Source of the DNA: Phaeodactylum tricornutum CCAP 1055/1
Lineage: Eukaryota; Bacillariophyta; Bacillariophyceae; Surirellales; Neidiaceae
Direction: 5' to 3'
Length of the DNA stretch: 64,000 bases
Assembly (NCBI RefSeq): GCF_000150955.2
Contig: NC_011674.1
Span: forward strand, 124,001-188,000
The notes under the pieces are model-generated. The model worked only from the letters and a program-made list of their open reading frames with translations. It made no database searches and had not been told where the DNA came from. Positions 51,743 to 61,124 of the stretch are shown piece after piece. The position numbers and the translations under genes are program-made. The stretch's first letter is position 1; each line of letters starts with the position of its first letter.

Positions 51743-54547
51743 TCACTTTAGATCTGCCCCGTTCATTGTTCCCTTCAACCCTTGAGCCTCCTTGTTTTGT
51801 AGCATAAATTCGTAGCCCCGCTTTTTAATGTACGGGCGTAGAGATTTAGTATTGATTGGGTTCCACCAACAGTGGGTGCAGCGAATTATGGTATTCAAAT
51901 TTTCTGGATCACAATGCATGCTGTGCTTGGATCGGTTGTCCCGAATCGTGGATCTAATTTCGTCCTTGAGCTCCGTCGAAATGGTATGCTCTGACGCGTA
52001 CATGTGAGTCACCTTGGTATCCCTTAGTCCCTGTGCAAACTGTCTCCACGTCTTGGCTCGAACCTTGTAGGTTTCTCCGATATTGAGATTCCAAATTTTG
52101 CAGGATGGTCGCTGCAAAATCTTGATTAAACGAAGCACTTGCTCATCCCGCATCCCTTCATTGAAATTCTGAATGTAAAGCGCTTCACAGTTCGTGTTTT
52201 CCTCCAACGCATCCAAGGCCGCATCGATGACGACTTGTGGCGCATTCGGATCATTCACGTACTTTTTCATTTTGAGCACAACCATGTCTGAATCATTGTT
52301 GCGGAGTTTTTCTACCAGCGCCTTCATCAATGGTGAATTAATGGCAGCCTTGGATGGCTGGCGAGCCGACCGCCGTACCCAATTGGACGATTCGTCGCAA
52401 CAGTCATCTTCCCCCAGGATCTTTTGAATCTCTGCGGTCGTCAAAGGCCGTGCTTCTTCCTTTTTCCGTCGACGATCCTCATCTTCGGCCCTGATCCGGG
52501 CGTCTTGCGCCTCCATTTGCATCCGACGCGTTTCCTTGCGGCGTGCACGTTTCAACTTTTTTGCCCGCCTCCGGGATGCCCCCTCGCTGTCCACCACTTC
52601 TTGGTATTTACGGCGTCGGCCCAACTTGACTTTTTCCGAGATGGGTATATGGACGTCTCCCCAAGCGGACCAATCAAATACTTTCTCATCTGTTTCCGCA
52701 GCGGCAGGTGAAGGATCGAGTGTAGGCTGGGGTCGAGCAACACCAAACATGCGCGAGGCCCACTCCATTATTTCTTCCTCGTCTGAATCGGAATCGTCGT
52801 CCCTATCACGAGGAATCGCCCCTGCAGCCACCCAATTCTCGTCTGCTAGATTCCCCAAATCAAACTCCGTTACCGTAGTCTCGGATTGGCGTTGGTGCGT
52901 CGTGAATGGATCCAGATCGGCGTGTCGCTGTGCTTCAAGTAAGCGAGACGACGTGGACGTTTTCGAATTCACGTCTCGCTCATTAGACTCGAGACAAGCC
53001 GGGTCGACGTGGGACCTAACGGCGGTCGTCTCCAATTCGTCTACCGTACGGGAGGCAGACGGGTCGGCATTCCCTATTGCAGGGGTAATCCTGGTCGATC
53101 CCTTTGCCGAACGGCACGTTGGCGCGGTGCAATGGTCAACCCGTGATGGTTTTTCCTCTTCGTTCTCCGACAGCCGATCGTTCTCCGTACCGGAAAGCTG
53201 CGGTTGCTTTTGTGCCACAAGGGCAGTTTTCACGAGAAAAGTATGGGCATCGAGTGACGGTGGGCGGTCACTGTGGTGATCACGGCGAGAATTACCGTCG
53301 TCCGCCAGCAATCGCCAGCGACGCGACTCGAGCCGAATCCATTCCCGGTTCCCATTATCGTAACGGAGGTAGCAACTGGAATCGGAAGAAGAGACGCGTT
53401 GCTGGATGACGGTCGCCCGGCCGCCAGCGCCATTTCCGGACGGAACGACTTCAATGCGGGCGCCCACGTGCACGGCCTCGCGGGTCGTCGGATCTTTGGT
53501 GTTGCCCGTCTTTTTGTTCCGATTCGGTCGCGGCTCTCCCGCGAGAGATTCCGTGTCGTCACTGTCGTGGAGAATGACGGCGGAGGACGCGCGGACTTCC
53601 TTGGGGACCCGATCGACCGTTGTTGGCGTCCGGTGGGACGGCAACGTCGTGGAGACGGTGGTGTCGTGGTTGGGAAAAGTCGTCATTACACTCGTCGTCA
53701 TAATGTTGGATTCCAGACTCGTCAAGGAAGCTTCCGTCAAATCCGGTGTCGCGGCCGTGATACTGGCCGTGGCCGTGTTCGTGGCACCGTGACTGTGGTG
53801 GGTCCGGGTCGTCTCCGAGTCGGTACCGGTGCCAGTTTGAGCACCACCGATACCGGCTTTCGTATTGGTTTTGGTATTCGTCGTCGTAGTATTAATCGTA
53901 CCGATATTGGTATTCGAGAGAGGCGGCGGTGTTGGCGAGGGAATGGAGCCCGGCACGGGACGTGCCCGTGCGGACGGCTCTGCCGTCGGAGCACCGACAC
54001 CGGCCACGGCGTGTGGTTGCTGGTGATACCGACGACGCCCATGATATTCTCGTCGGTACTCTGGTATACGCAACAACTCCTCCGGGATTCGCTTCGTGGG
54101 GGACGACACCACGTCCGCGTGTCGTTCCGGTGCGCATCGCCGGAAGGATTCCGGTGAGGCATTCCGGTGGTGTCGCGGAGGAGACCAGGGCCGACCCGAC
54201 GACGACGACGACGAGGCGGCACGAGCCGACACCGTCCACCGGGAGTCCCCGTCCCCGCCGCGTTGGTAGCGAGGTCGTTCCAGAGCCCGTCGTGGACTGG
54301 TGGCAGACGCCCCCCTCGACCACGATTCGTCTCGCCGACGCGGTAATTGTCGTGGCAATGGTGACGAATGGGTCGCGTCGGAACATCGTCGGTACGGAGG
54401 ACTGTACGGGTCGTGGTGATCCGCAACGGTGTCGCGTCGGGGTTCGTTCCGTCGGACCGCAACCCGGCGGTCCCTTCGACGGTGCCGAGTGCGGGCACGG
54501 TCCATGGCGTGCGGAGGAGTCGTCGCGTGGGTTCGCAGTGACGACAT
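51743..54547 (-). CDS. Large nuclear-type protein with Tudor-like and diatom WWNPIN domains
   Basis: A 934-residue protein from the first in-frame ATG at 54547. Residues 1-330 are Arg/His/Ser/Thr-rich and repetitive. A short beta-rich module follows (HVGARIEVVPSGNGAGG..., then SSCYLRYDNGNREWIRL) and looks like a Tudor-type reader. After a coiled basic region (KLKRARRKETRRMQMEAQDA) comes a C-terminal domain with LRR/RNI-like helices (ALDALEENTNCEALYIQNFN) ending in IRCTHCWWNPINTKSLRPYI, a motif I remember from other diatom proteins. Tudor-like modules read methylated residues; a chromatin or RNA role is inference. The repetitive Thr/Asn stretches are coding microsatellites. No intron is needed. 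Confidence 0.72.
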   Translation of the reverse strand: MSSLRTHATTPPHAMDRARTRHRRRDRRVAVRRNEPRRDTVADHHDPYSPPYRRCSDATHSSPLPRQLPRRRDESWSRGASATSPRRALERPRYQRGGDGDSRWTVSARAASSSSSSGRPWSPPRHHRNASPESFRRCAPERHADVVSSPTKRIPEELLRIPEYRREYHGRRRYHQQPHAVAGVGAPTAEPSARARPVPGSIPSPTPPPLSNTNIGTINTTTTNTKTNTKAGIGGAQTGTGTDSETTRTHHSHGATNTATASITAATPDLTEASLTSLESNIMTTSVMTTFPNHDTTVSTTLPSHRTPTTVDRVPKEVRASSAVILHDSDDTESLAGEPRPNRNKKTGNTKDPTTREAVHVGARIEVVPSGNGAGGRATVIQQRVSSSDSSCYLRYDNGNREWIRLESRRWRLLADDGNSRRDHHSDRPPSLDAHTFLVKTALVAQKQPQLSGTENDRLSENEEEKPSRVDHCTAPTCRSAKGSTRITPAIGNADPSASRTVDELETTAVRSHVDPACLESNERDVNSKTSTSSRLLEAQRHADLDPFTTHQRQSETTVTEFDLGNLADENWVAAGAIPRDRDDDSDSDEEEIMEWASRMFGVARPQPTLDPSPAAAETDEKVFDWSAWGDVHIPISEKVKLGRRRKYQEVVDSEGASRRRAKKLKRARRKETRRMQMEAQDARIRAEDEDRRRKKEEARPLTTAEIQKILGEDDCCDESSNWVRRSARQPSKAAINSPLMKALVEKLRNNDSDMVVLKMKKYVNDPNAPQVVIDAALDALEENTNCEALYIQNFNEGMRDEQVLRLIKILQRPSCKIWNLNIGETYKVRAKTWRQFAQGLRDTKVTHMYASEHTISTELKDEIRSTIRDNRSKHSMHCDPENLNTIIRCTHCWWNPINTKSLRPYIKKRGYEFMLQNKEAQGLKGTMNGADLK

Positions 54548-54979
54548 AATGCCTGATGATAGATGCTGCGGGAGAGAGAGAGACAGAACTCGTTTCACAC
54601 TACTCTCGACGACAACAACTACAACAGCCCAACCCAGGTGATCTCCACTCCCTCACGCACACGGAATGTTCGGGTGTTCGAACTCGAAAGGTGTTCCCCA
54701 CCAACTCCAAGTCAACCGACGTGTTCACAACAATACCGTCCACCAAAGGAGTGTGTGACACAAGACACACACGTGCGGATTGGAAACGACGAAAGAGAGC
54801 AAATCCTCCTCTCGGGACGAATCCGAACGCAACGGTGGGATCGGAAAGTAGCGATGATGTACTGCTGTGATTGTCGAGTCGAACTTGGAAGGGGGTGCGA
54901 AGGTGGGGGCGAACCCGGTCGATGAAATTCGCTCGATAGACAGGTAGGAAGGTAGGTAGGTAAATTGGTCAGTAGGTAT

Positions 54980-54987
54980 TTACAGTT
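54980..54987. promoter_or_regulatory. TTACAGTT intergenic element
   Basis: TTTACAGTTAAC, 433 bases above the ATG at 54547; a second copy, TTTACAGTTAC, is at 55311-55318. Inferred element. Confidence 0.35.
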
Positions 54988-55698
54988 AACGGTAGGCAAG
55001 GTGTATAGGTACACTATGTATCCGCCGTAACTGTCGTGCGCTGCAGTCGAGGCGGCCGCCGGCCAGCCGAACTCCAACAGGATCGAAACGCGACGAATCC
55101 CGGCCGCGGTAGGGCAGAGCAGTATTCTACATCGCGTAGGGATACTACCCTGCGTGAGTGGGAACTGTCATCGTCCGTGACTACCCTACCCTGCCTGTAA
55201 TCAAAGTCGAACCACCACGATGCCGTTCGGCGACAATCTTGTTCGGAATCGTACACCAACCAACCAGCACACGAACAAACAATCCATCGAATCGGATATG
55301 TAAACAGGATTTACAGTTACTACTTCCCGGTCAGTCAGTACCCTTCCATTTTTCCACGATACCTGGAGTGGATTCGTACAGTTGTGGGATGGTAAAGAAC
55401 AAACGTCACTCTTCACCAAAGCCGAGCTCCCTACCGCTACTCTCTAGTCACAATGTGCCTTTTACTTATATATGTATTTGGATGCAATCCTAGCCTAGGT
55501 TCTTAGTCCCATTCAACGTTGTACCGTTTAGGTAGTAAGTTGAAACGCGTCTAGCTACAGAATAAAGTGCAACCACGCAAGAACCCTTCCAAATTTTGAC
55601 AATGAGAGAAGTTCTAGTCCAGTTGAGGCAAAATGTAGTAACAGTAAGTGTAGATAGTGTCAACCATAAACGGAGAGAGAGAGAAAGTGTGTCGGTCG

Positions 55699-55720
<22 letters not shown>
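55699..55720 (+). repeat. GT microsatellite
   Basis: Eleven GT units followed by ATATAT, close to the 3' end of the ketoacyl-CoA synthase gene. A GA-rich tract precedes it. Confidence 0.9.
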
Positions 55721-55729
<9 letters not shown>

Positions 55730-55810
55730 AGTTTGCGTAGCGAAGATTCGTTCGTAGAGTCCCATCAAACCCCCCATCCAAGCATACCAGCGGTGCCTTC
55801 GGGTGCACGT

Positions 55811-57567
55811 TTAGAGCTTGAGCCACACCCCGGACGTGCACTTGAAGCCGGACCCGAACGCCACTTGCAATACCCGGTCGCCCTTTTTCAGCGGATTCGT
55901 CTTTTGCTGGTCCTGAATGTACTCCAACTCGTACCAGATACTGCTGCTGCTCGTGTTGCCGTAATTCAGTAGCGTCATACGCGACGCCTCGGTGTGGTAC
56001 ATTTGCAGCTGCATATTCTTTTCGATACCGTCAATCACGGCACGTCCCCCGGCGTGGATACAAAAGTGGTCGATGCCGCGTTTGAAATCCGGCACGTACG
56101 GCCGAATCGACGGTACCTTGCGTTTCGTGTACCCTTCGAACTTTTTCAGAACAAACCGGGCGGCAATCGACACCACCACCTTGGCTTGCTCCGTCAGCGG
56201 TAGCACGGACGGACCCAAAACGGTAAAGTTCTTTTCCATGCATTTGCCCGCCACCTTGACGATATCCTTACTCAAGCGTACACCCTGATGTCCCTGGGCG
56301 TCTTCGGTTTCGTAGACGCACGAGACGGCGGCTTCGTTGGTGCCCTGCACCCGGACCGTGTGTAGCAGCTTGTACCAGGCGCGGCGACCGTCGTACCAGG
56401 AATTGCTCAACACCATGGCGGCTCCGCCGCAGCGGAAGAGCGTGTTTTGGATCAAAAAGCCCCGGTCGCTGCCGTGGTACAAGGCGGGCGTGATGATTTC
56501 CGTACTCACCACGAGGGCCTTGCTATTCGGCCGGGTGCCCAAGAGGGATTTGGCGAGATCGATGCTAATGAGCGAGGCGGAACAGCCCATGCCGGACAAA
56601 TTGAAGGTGGCAACGTCGCTGCGCATGCCAAAGTGGGACAGTACCATGGCGCACAACGAGGGAGTTGGGCTGAACAAACTGCAGTTGATAATGAGAATGT
56701 CAATGTCTTGGGGCCGGACGCGGGCTTTTTGGAGAGCCTTTTCGACGACGTCAAAGATGACGATCTCGGCTTCGCGGCGTGCCGCTTCGATGGACCGATC
56801 AGCTTTGGTGTTTTCGTCCTGTAGACAGCGGGTTATGCCCGGAGGCCAAGCCGTGGCTTGGCCGGTACCCGAGCGCGCCAGAATTTTGCCCATGAATTCG
56901 AGCGAGTCTTCGGAAAAGCACCCTTGACGGCGCATAATTTCCACAATCTGTGCGTGCGACATTTTCCAAGAATCCGGGGCCTTGAAGGTTGCAAAGGACA
57001 AAAGATAGACGGGGCTCTTGCGTCTCATCCACCAGGCGCCGAGGAACAACAGGAGGGCGGTGGTTTTGACGGCGGGGGAGAATAAGTCAAAGCCGCGACT
57101 TTCCATAATGGAAGCGTACAAATCGCGAAAGAGCTCCTTGATGGCGTGACAGATGGTCGACACGGTCTGCACGGACCAGTCAATGTTTTGCAGACCGAGT
57201 TCAATTACAACCTGGTGCACAATCTGCGCCACCAGCGTCAGGATACCCACGACCATGAGCAAGGGAAGATGGGACACCATAACGTGCCCCCAGTCGATCA
57301 TTCTAAAGTTGTTGACAAAGGACAAGGAGCAGTAGGTGAGTCAAGAGTGTCGATTCACAGAGGCTGTACCGAACACCTCGCAGTCGTGTCGAGAACGGTA
57401 CAGCAAAGGTCGAAGACGTACCCAATCAAGGAACTCTTACGGATGCGATAGTCTTGCGCTCGTGTATCGTTGCCGAGTTCACTCATGTCGGAAGCCTCGG
57501 AGTCCACCCGTCGCATCCCCGTGTTTCCGTCTTCATTGAGTACGGGGTTTCGTTGTTGCGGAGCCAT
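55811..57567 (-). CDS. 3-ketoacyl-CoA synthase (plant FAE1/KCS type fatty-acid elongase), 2 exons
   Basis: Exons 57567-57422 and 57302-55811 with a 119-base intron (GTACGT to CTTTAG) give 545 residues; the junction reads SSLIG-MIDWGHV. The first exon supplies an ATG (MAPQQRNPV) that exon 2 alone lacks. Two N-terminal membrane helices (about 55-80 and 125-140) fit ER anchoring. The catalytic Cys is in NLSGMGCSASLI (about residue 289), with CIHAGGRAVID holding the His and LLNYGNTSSSSIWYE the Asn. These enzymes condense malonyl-CoA with long acyl-CoA in the first step of ER very-long-chain fatty-acid elongation. It differs from the ELO type that makes the polyunsaturated chains. Confidence 0.92.
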
Positions 57568-58509
57568 AGTGATGGGTTGGTACTGTTTGTCTTCGAGACA
57601 GTGATATCTCTGTTTGTTTGGAGAGAAGATTCTAGGTTGATCTGGAGACGAAAAGGTATCCAACACGCGGCGAGTTCGGGAAATTAGTAACCGCGGAGGA
57701 AACGTTTACTGCGCAGTGCCAAACGACGAATTTGGGTAGAAAGAAGTTCGACGAGAGAATAAGTGCGTGTACACACACAGAGGAGGGGGAGTAGCGAGTG
57801 ATCCGTCGGGGTTTCGGGTTGTCGAAGAGGAAGGGGATGGTGACGAAATTGATCCTTTCCCAAAGTGTGGTCGTCGTTCGAAATGTGCGTACTGTCGCAC
57901 TTCTGCTTTGGACGCACACGCATGTGTGTCTCTCTTATCTATTCGTAGAGCGATTTACTGTCAATGAGATAGCGCGGAGGCCACGTTGACCGGTAGAGGT
58001 AGAAGGCAGATACCGTACGACACAGACTCGCTGTCAATCTCTATGTAAATGTGCTTTGGACGGTCCGTGACGAGAAGCTGTCCTTTGTCCGACACCACGT
58101 CCTCAACGTTGGGACGTGATGACAACCGCGCCCCGTCCATCCGACATCGACACATACTCGTAGAAGACTGATTTGAATATGACTGTGCAAATTTAAAAAA
58201 TCGTTGGCGGAATGTTGGGTTGAACGGTCCGTCCGACCTCCCCGCCGCTTCGTCGATGGATTGTCGGAAGGACGGATGATTCGGATGTGCGGACAGGTAC
58301 ACTCGTGTAGAGAACGGTACGTAGGACGCAACGCAGGGATTGAGACGCTGCGGTTGCTTGTCCAACAGGAAACGTGATCGCGCTTGGCGTTCGCAGTAGA
58401 GCGCAAACAAGTCGTCGTCTCGTTCTCGTGTGGACAAAGCTTCCGGTACTCCGTCTATTGCTGCTACGGCTGCCGGTACCGTTACCGCTACTTCTAGTGT
58501 CCCCTGACC
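57568..58509. other. Divergent promoter region of KCS and bL27
   Basis: About 940 bases. Contains TTTACTGTCAATG (57955) and ATGACTGTGC (about 58180). The minus strand is unusually poor in stop codons here, but no frame has an ATG start, so I call no gene. Confidence 0.45.
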
Positions 58510-58845
58510 ATGTACAGTAAAGTATTCGGTACGTTGGCACGAACGGCCGTCACGCCAGGCTCCGCAACGTCCGTCACGACAGTCCGGACGATGGCGACCA
58601 AGAAAGCCGGCGGCTCGTCGGGCAACGGTCGGGATTCCATCGGACGACGCCTCGGCATCAAGATCTGGCCCAATATGTCGGCGATTGCGGGTAATATTCT
58701 CGTCCGACAGCGGGGTCAAAAGTTCCGGGCGGGCACCAACGTGGGAATGGGTAAGGATCACACACTCTTCGCCAAAGCCGACGGGGTTGTCTCCATGACC
58801 CGACTCGAGAGTAACCGTAAACGCAACGTGGTGCACGTCCTGTAG
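58510..58845 (+). CDS. Ribosomal protein bL27, organellar
   Basis: A 111-residue protein from the ATG at 58510. After an N-terminal presequence of about 27 residues (Thr/Val/Arg-rich, no acidic residues) comes the bL27 core: [60 protein letters not shown]. The protein lines the peptidyl-transferase region of bacterial-type large subunits, and its N-terminal extension reaches toward the active site. The amphipathic, non-hydrophobic leader favours mitochondria over the diatom plastid, which would need a signal peptide; plastid bL27 is also commonly plastid-encoded in this lineage, which supports this. Length is normal. Confidence 0.9.
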   Translation: MYSKVFGTLARTAVTPGSATSVTTVRTMATKKAGGSSGNGRDSIGRRLGIKIWPNMSAIAGNILVRQRGQKFRAGTNVGMGKDHTLFAKADGVVSMTRLESNRKRNVVHVL

Positions 58846-59061
58846 TCATTCATACACGGCACGTGTTGGTCGCACCCAGACGGAGAGAAATTTGAAATTT
58901 GAAAAACGAGACTATTGACTATAACCGTATACTTAGAATGGAATTAATGTTCCGGGGTTGTTGCCTCCTTTTTTTGTGCCGCGGTTCCTTCGATGGTGAA
59001 TTTGCTGGTTTTTCTCTAGTTGCGATTTTGTGGAATAAGTTTCGACTCCGAATAACACACA

Positions 59062-60879
59062 ATGGACTTTACGAATGACCTTACCGACCCTGTGGGTACC
59101 GTTGTCCCTTCTCCAGTTGCCAACGAGAATGCCGCTGCCGTGGAAGTCCCTTGCAGGGATTTCCAAGCCTGTTGCGTCTCGCCCTCCTCGTCTTCCTCGG
59201 GACGAGCGCCCTTGCGTCAACTCATCGACCCGTCCAATCCAGTTCATTGTCTCGTAGGGGCTTCATTACCAAAAGTGGCTCTGGCTTCCCCCACCTTGCG
59301 TCTTTTTTCTCCCGTGTCTTGGGTCCCTTCCTCTCAAGAGGAAAACCTTGCTAGGGACGGTGCCGGTGTCCAGGCCCCGCACAGTGCTAACAATCACGGC
59401 TTTGCTTCCCCGAAAGCATCCGCCGCGAAACGCAATCCGTATTCGATGGAGACCCCTCGGTCGATTGCCACACCCTTTTCCAGGAAGGATTCGGGAGGCG
59501 GGTCCGCGGATGTCATTGGTCGATCCTCACCTGTTACTTTCAGGCACAGCACTTCCGCCCGATTCCCAAATTGGATGAGTACTGCAAACAAAACGTTGTT
59601 CCCTGCGGATAAGCCTGGCGACGGTGGGGAGTGCGTTGCACCGCCACCTTCACTAGCAAAATACTCGACGTTACGGGCGGATGCCACTCCGTGGACGCCG
59701 AAAAGTAGTACCTGGTCACCACCGACTACGGCTGTCACCGGCGCGAAGCCGTCCACGCCCACGGAAAAGCTGTGGCGGATGCAGCAACCGCTCTTTCCTA
59801 CTCCGCCAAACTTCCTCTACAACTCCACGAACCCCAATCAGGCCGGTCGCCTTGTAGAAAAAGACCAACAACAAGTTTTGCACATTCACGACTTTCCTTC
59901 GGTGCACACGCATTACTTGGCACGTACCAGCCACCTGAAATATAATGGGTCCAAGAATCGCGGCGATACTGTCGTTTGCAGTCTTTGTCTCGTACGCGGA
60001 ACGGCGCGATTGACAAAAATCCTATACACGTGTGAGCTCTGTGACTTTGATGTTTGCCAATCTTGCTTGGCTGTCAACGGCGGATACGATAAGGCCGACG
60101 GAGTCGGTCTCGGGGACGAAATCGTTCTACTCGAACAAAACAAAGACGCAGGGAGCGAAATGCGTCAGACACCTTTTACCAAGAACAGGCGCGTCTTGGC
60201 AACGCCCACAAACCACCATCTTGTGTCTCCACCGGCATCCGTACTTAATCCACTCAATATGATTCACGCTTTCTCGCAACTGACGACCAGTTGTGGTACT
60301 GGTTCCGGTGGTGACGGTAAACGAGACGGTCCTCCTCCCGACGAACCTAGGGGCGGCTCCGGAAGCATCGGAACCAATAGTGGTCGACTGGGCTTAAACA
60401 GCGCTGAAGTGAATCGATTGAGAAATCAATTTGGACGTCAAGTTGCCAATCCGCTCACAAAGAGTAAGGATATAAACGGCAGCAATGGAAAGGGCTTTAC
60501 AGTCTATATTTCTATCAGTGAGCCGCACTTTCACGAAACCAAGGACCTCGAAATTCTCATGGAGCAGACTATTTATTTTGATACGACTTGGCCTACCGTC
60601 CAAAAGGCGAACGAACGTGCCAAGTATATATACATGGTAAAGAATGCGTGGAACCCGAAAAGTCTGGAAACGACATCTTTCGAGGAAGTGACGAACGAAA
60701 ACGGGATGAAGCAGTATGTCTTGCTCTTGCCTACCGTGGAACTGTGGTCCGCTACCGTTTCTCCGGACGAGGACTTCCAAGTTCTCCCCTACATCATCCC
60801 AAGGGGACCTCGTGATCGGATGGCTCTACTTCTAGCTCCGGCCAAAAGTCCCGCTTTCATGGGAACGCCTGGTGTCTAA
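59062..60879 (+). CDS. Unknown protein with small Cys/His zinc-finger-like region
   Basis: A 605-residue single-exon protein from an ATG at 59062. Residues 1-270 are Ser/Pro/Ala-rich and disordered. At about 282-345 is a Cys/His cluster: HTHYLARTSHL, CSLCLVRG (Cys306, Cys309), YTCELCDFDVCQSC. The spacing suggests a DC1/ZZ-like zinc ribbon, which usually mediates protein contacts. A Gly-rich linker follows. The last 150 residues look folded (GFTVYISISEPHFHE, ILMEQTIYFDTTWPTVQKAN, YIYMVKNAWNP) but match no family I know. Function unknown. Confidence 0.7.
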   Translation: MDFTNDLTDPVGTVVPSPVANENAAAVEVPCRDFQACCVSPSSSSSGRAPLRQLIDPSNPVHCLVGASLPKVALASPTLRLFSPVSWVPSSQEENLARDGAGVQAPHSANNHGFASPKASAAKRNPYSMETPRSIATPFSRKDSGGGSADVIGRSSPVTFRHSTSARFPNWMSTANKTLFPADKPGDGGECVAPPPSLAKYSTLRADATPWTPKSSTWSPPTTAVTGAKPSTPTEKLWRMQQPLFPTPPNFLYNSTNPNQAGRLVEKDQQQVLHIHDFPSVHTHYLARTSHLKYNGSKNRGDTVVCSLCLVRGTARLTKILYTCELCDFDVCQSCLAVNGGYDKADGVGLGDEIVLLEQNKDAGSEMRQTPFTKNRRVLATPTNHHLVSPPASVLNPLNMIHAFSQLTTSCGTGSGGDGKRDGPPPDEPRGGSGSIGTNSGRLGLNSAEVNRLRNQFGRQVANPLTKSKDINGSNGKGFTVYISISEPHFHETKDLEILMEQTIYFDTTWPTVQKANERAKYIYMVKNAWNPKSLETTSFEEVTNENGMKQYVLLLPTVELWSATVSPDEDFQVLPYIIPRGPRDRMALLLAPAKSPAFMGTPGV

Positions 60880-61124
60880 AGAAGTTTAACAAAACGATAG
60901 GCCTTGGTTTCGAAAGCCGTACGTGAAATAGAAGTTCGTATTCTATCTTGTCGAACAGACTCCAAAGTGCACGCCAACGTTTAGGTTGCACGGTAAGACG
61001 GATGTTGTATCCAGCATAGACATGCTGATGTAGCGTACCCCCATCCTTTCTAATGGCCTCTACCGACAAGGTCTATAAAAGCAGAACGATGTTCTTTGCT
61101 CACCCAAACCTTTAAAGCGTGAGG

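Larger units (their letters stand above)
54548..55810. other. Intergenic with two TTACAGTT copies and a GT microsatellite
   Basis: About 1.26 kb between two minus-strand genes. It holds TTACAGTT at 54980 and 55311, short GGTA repeats (about 54941-54962) and a GT run at about 55699-55720. No gene seen. Confidence 0.5.

Noticed and set aside
53273-54549. Long frames on both strands over the Arg/Thr-rich N-terminus of the Tudor-like protein
   Set aside because: They are shadows of a GC-rich repetitive coding region; only one frame continues into the conserved C-terminal domain.
57961-58836. A 291-codon open frame on the minus strand, antisense to bL27 and covering its promoter
   Set aside because: It begins with GTG and has no ATG until near its end; two other minus frames are also open there, so low stop density from base composition explains it. 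The plus strand holds a clear bL27.
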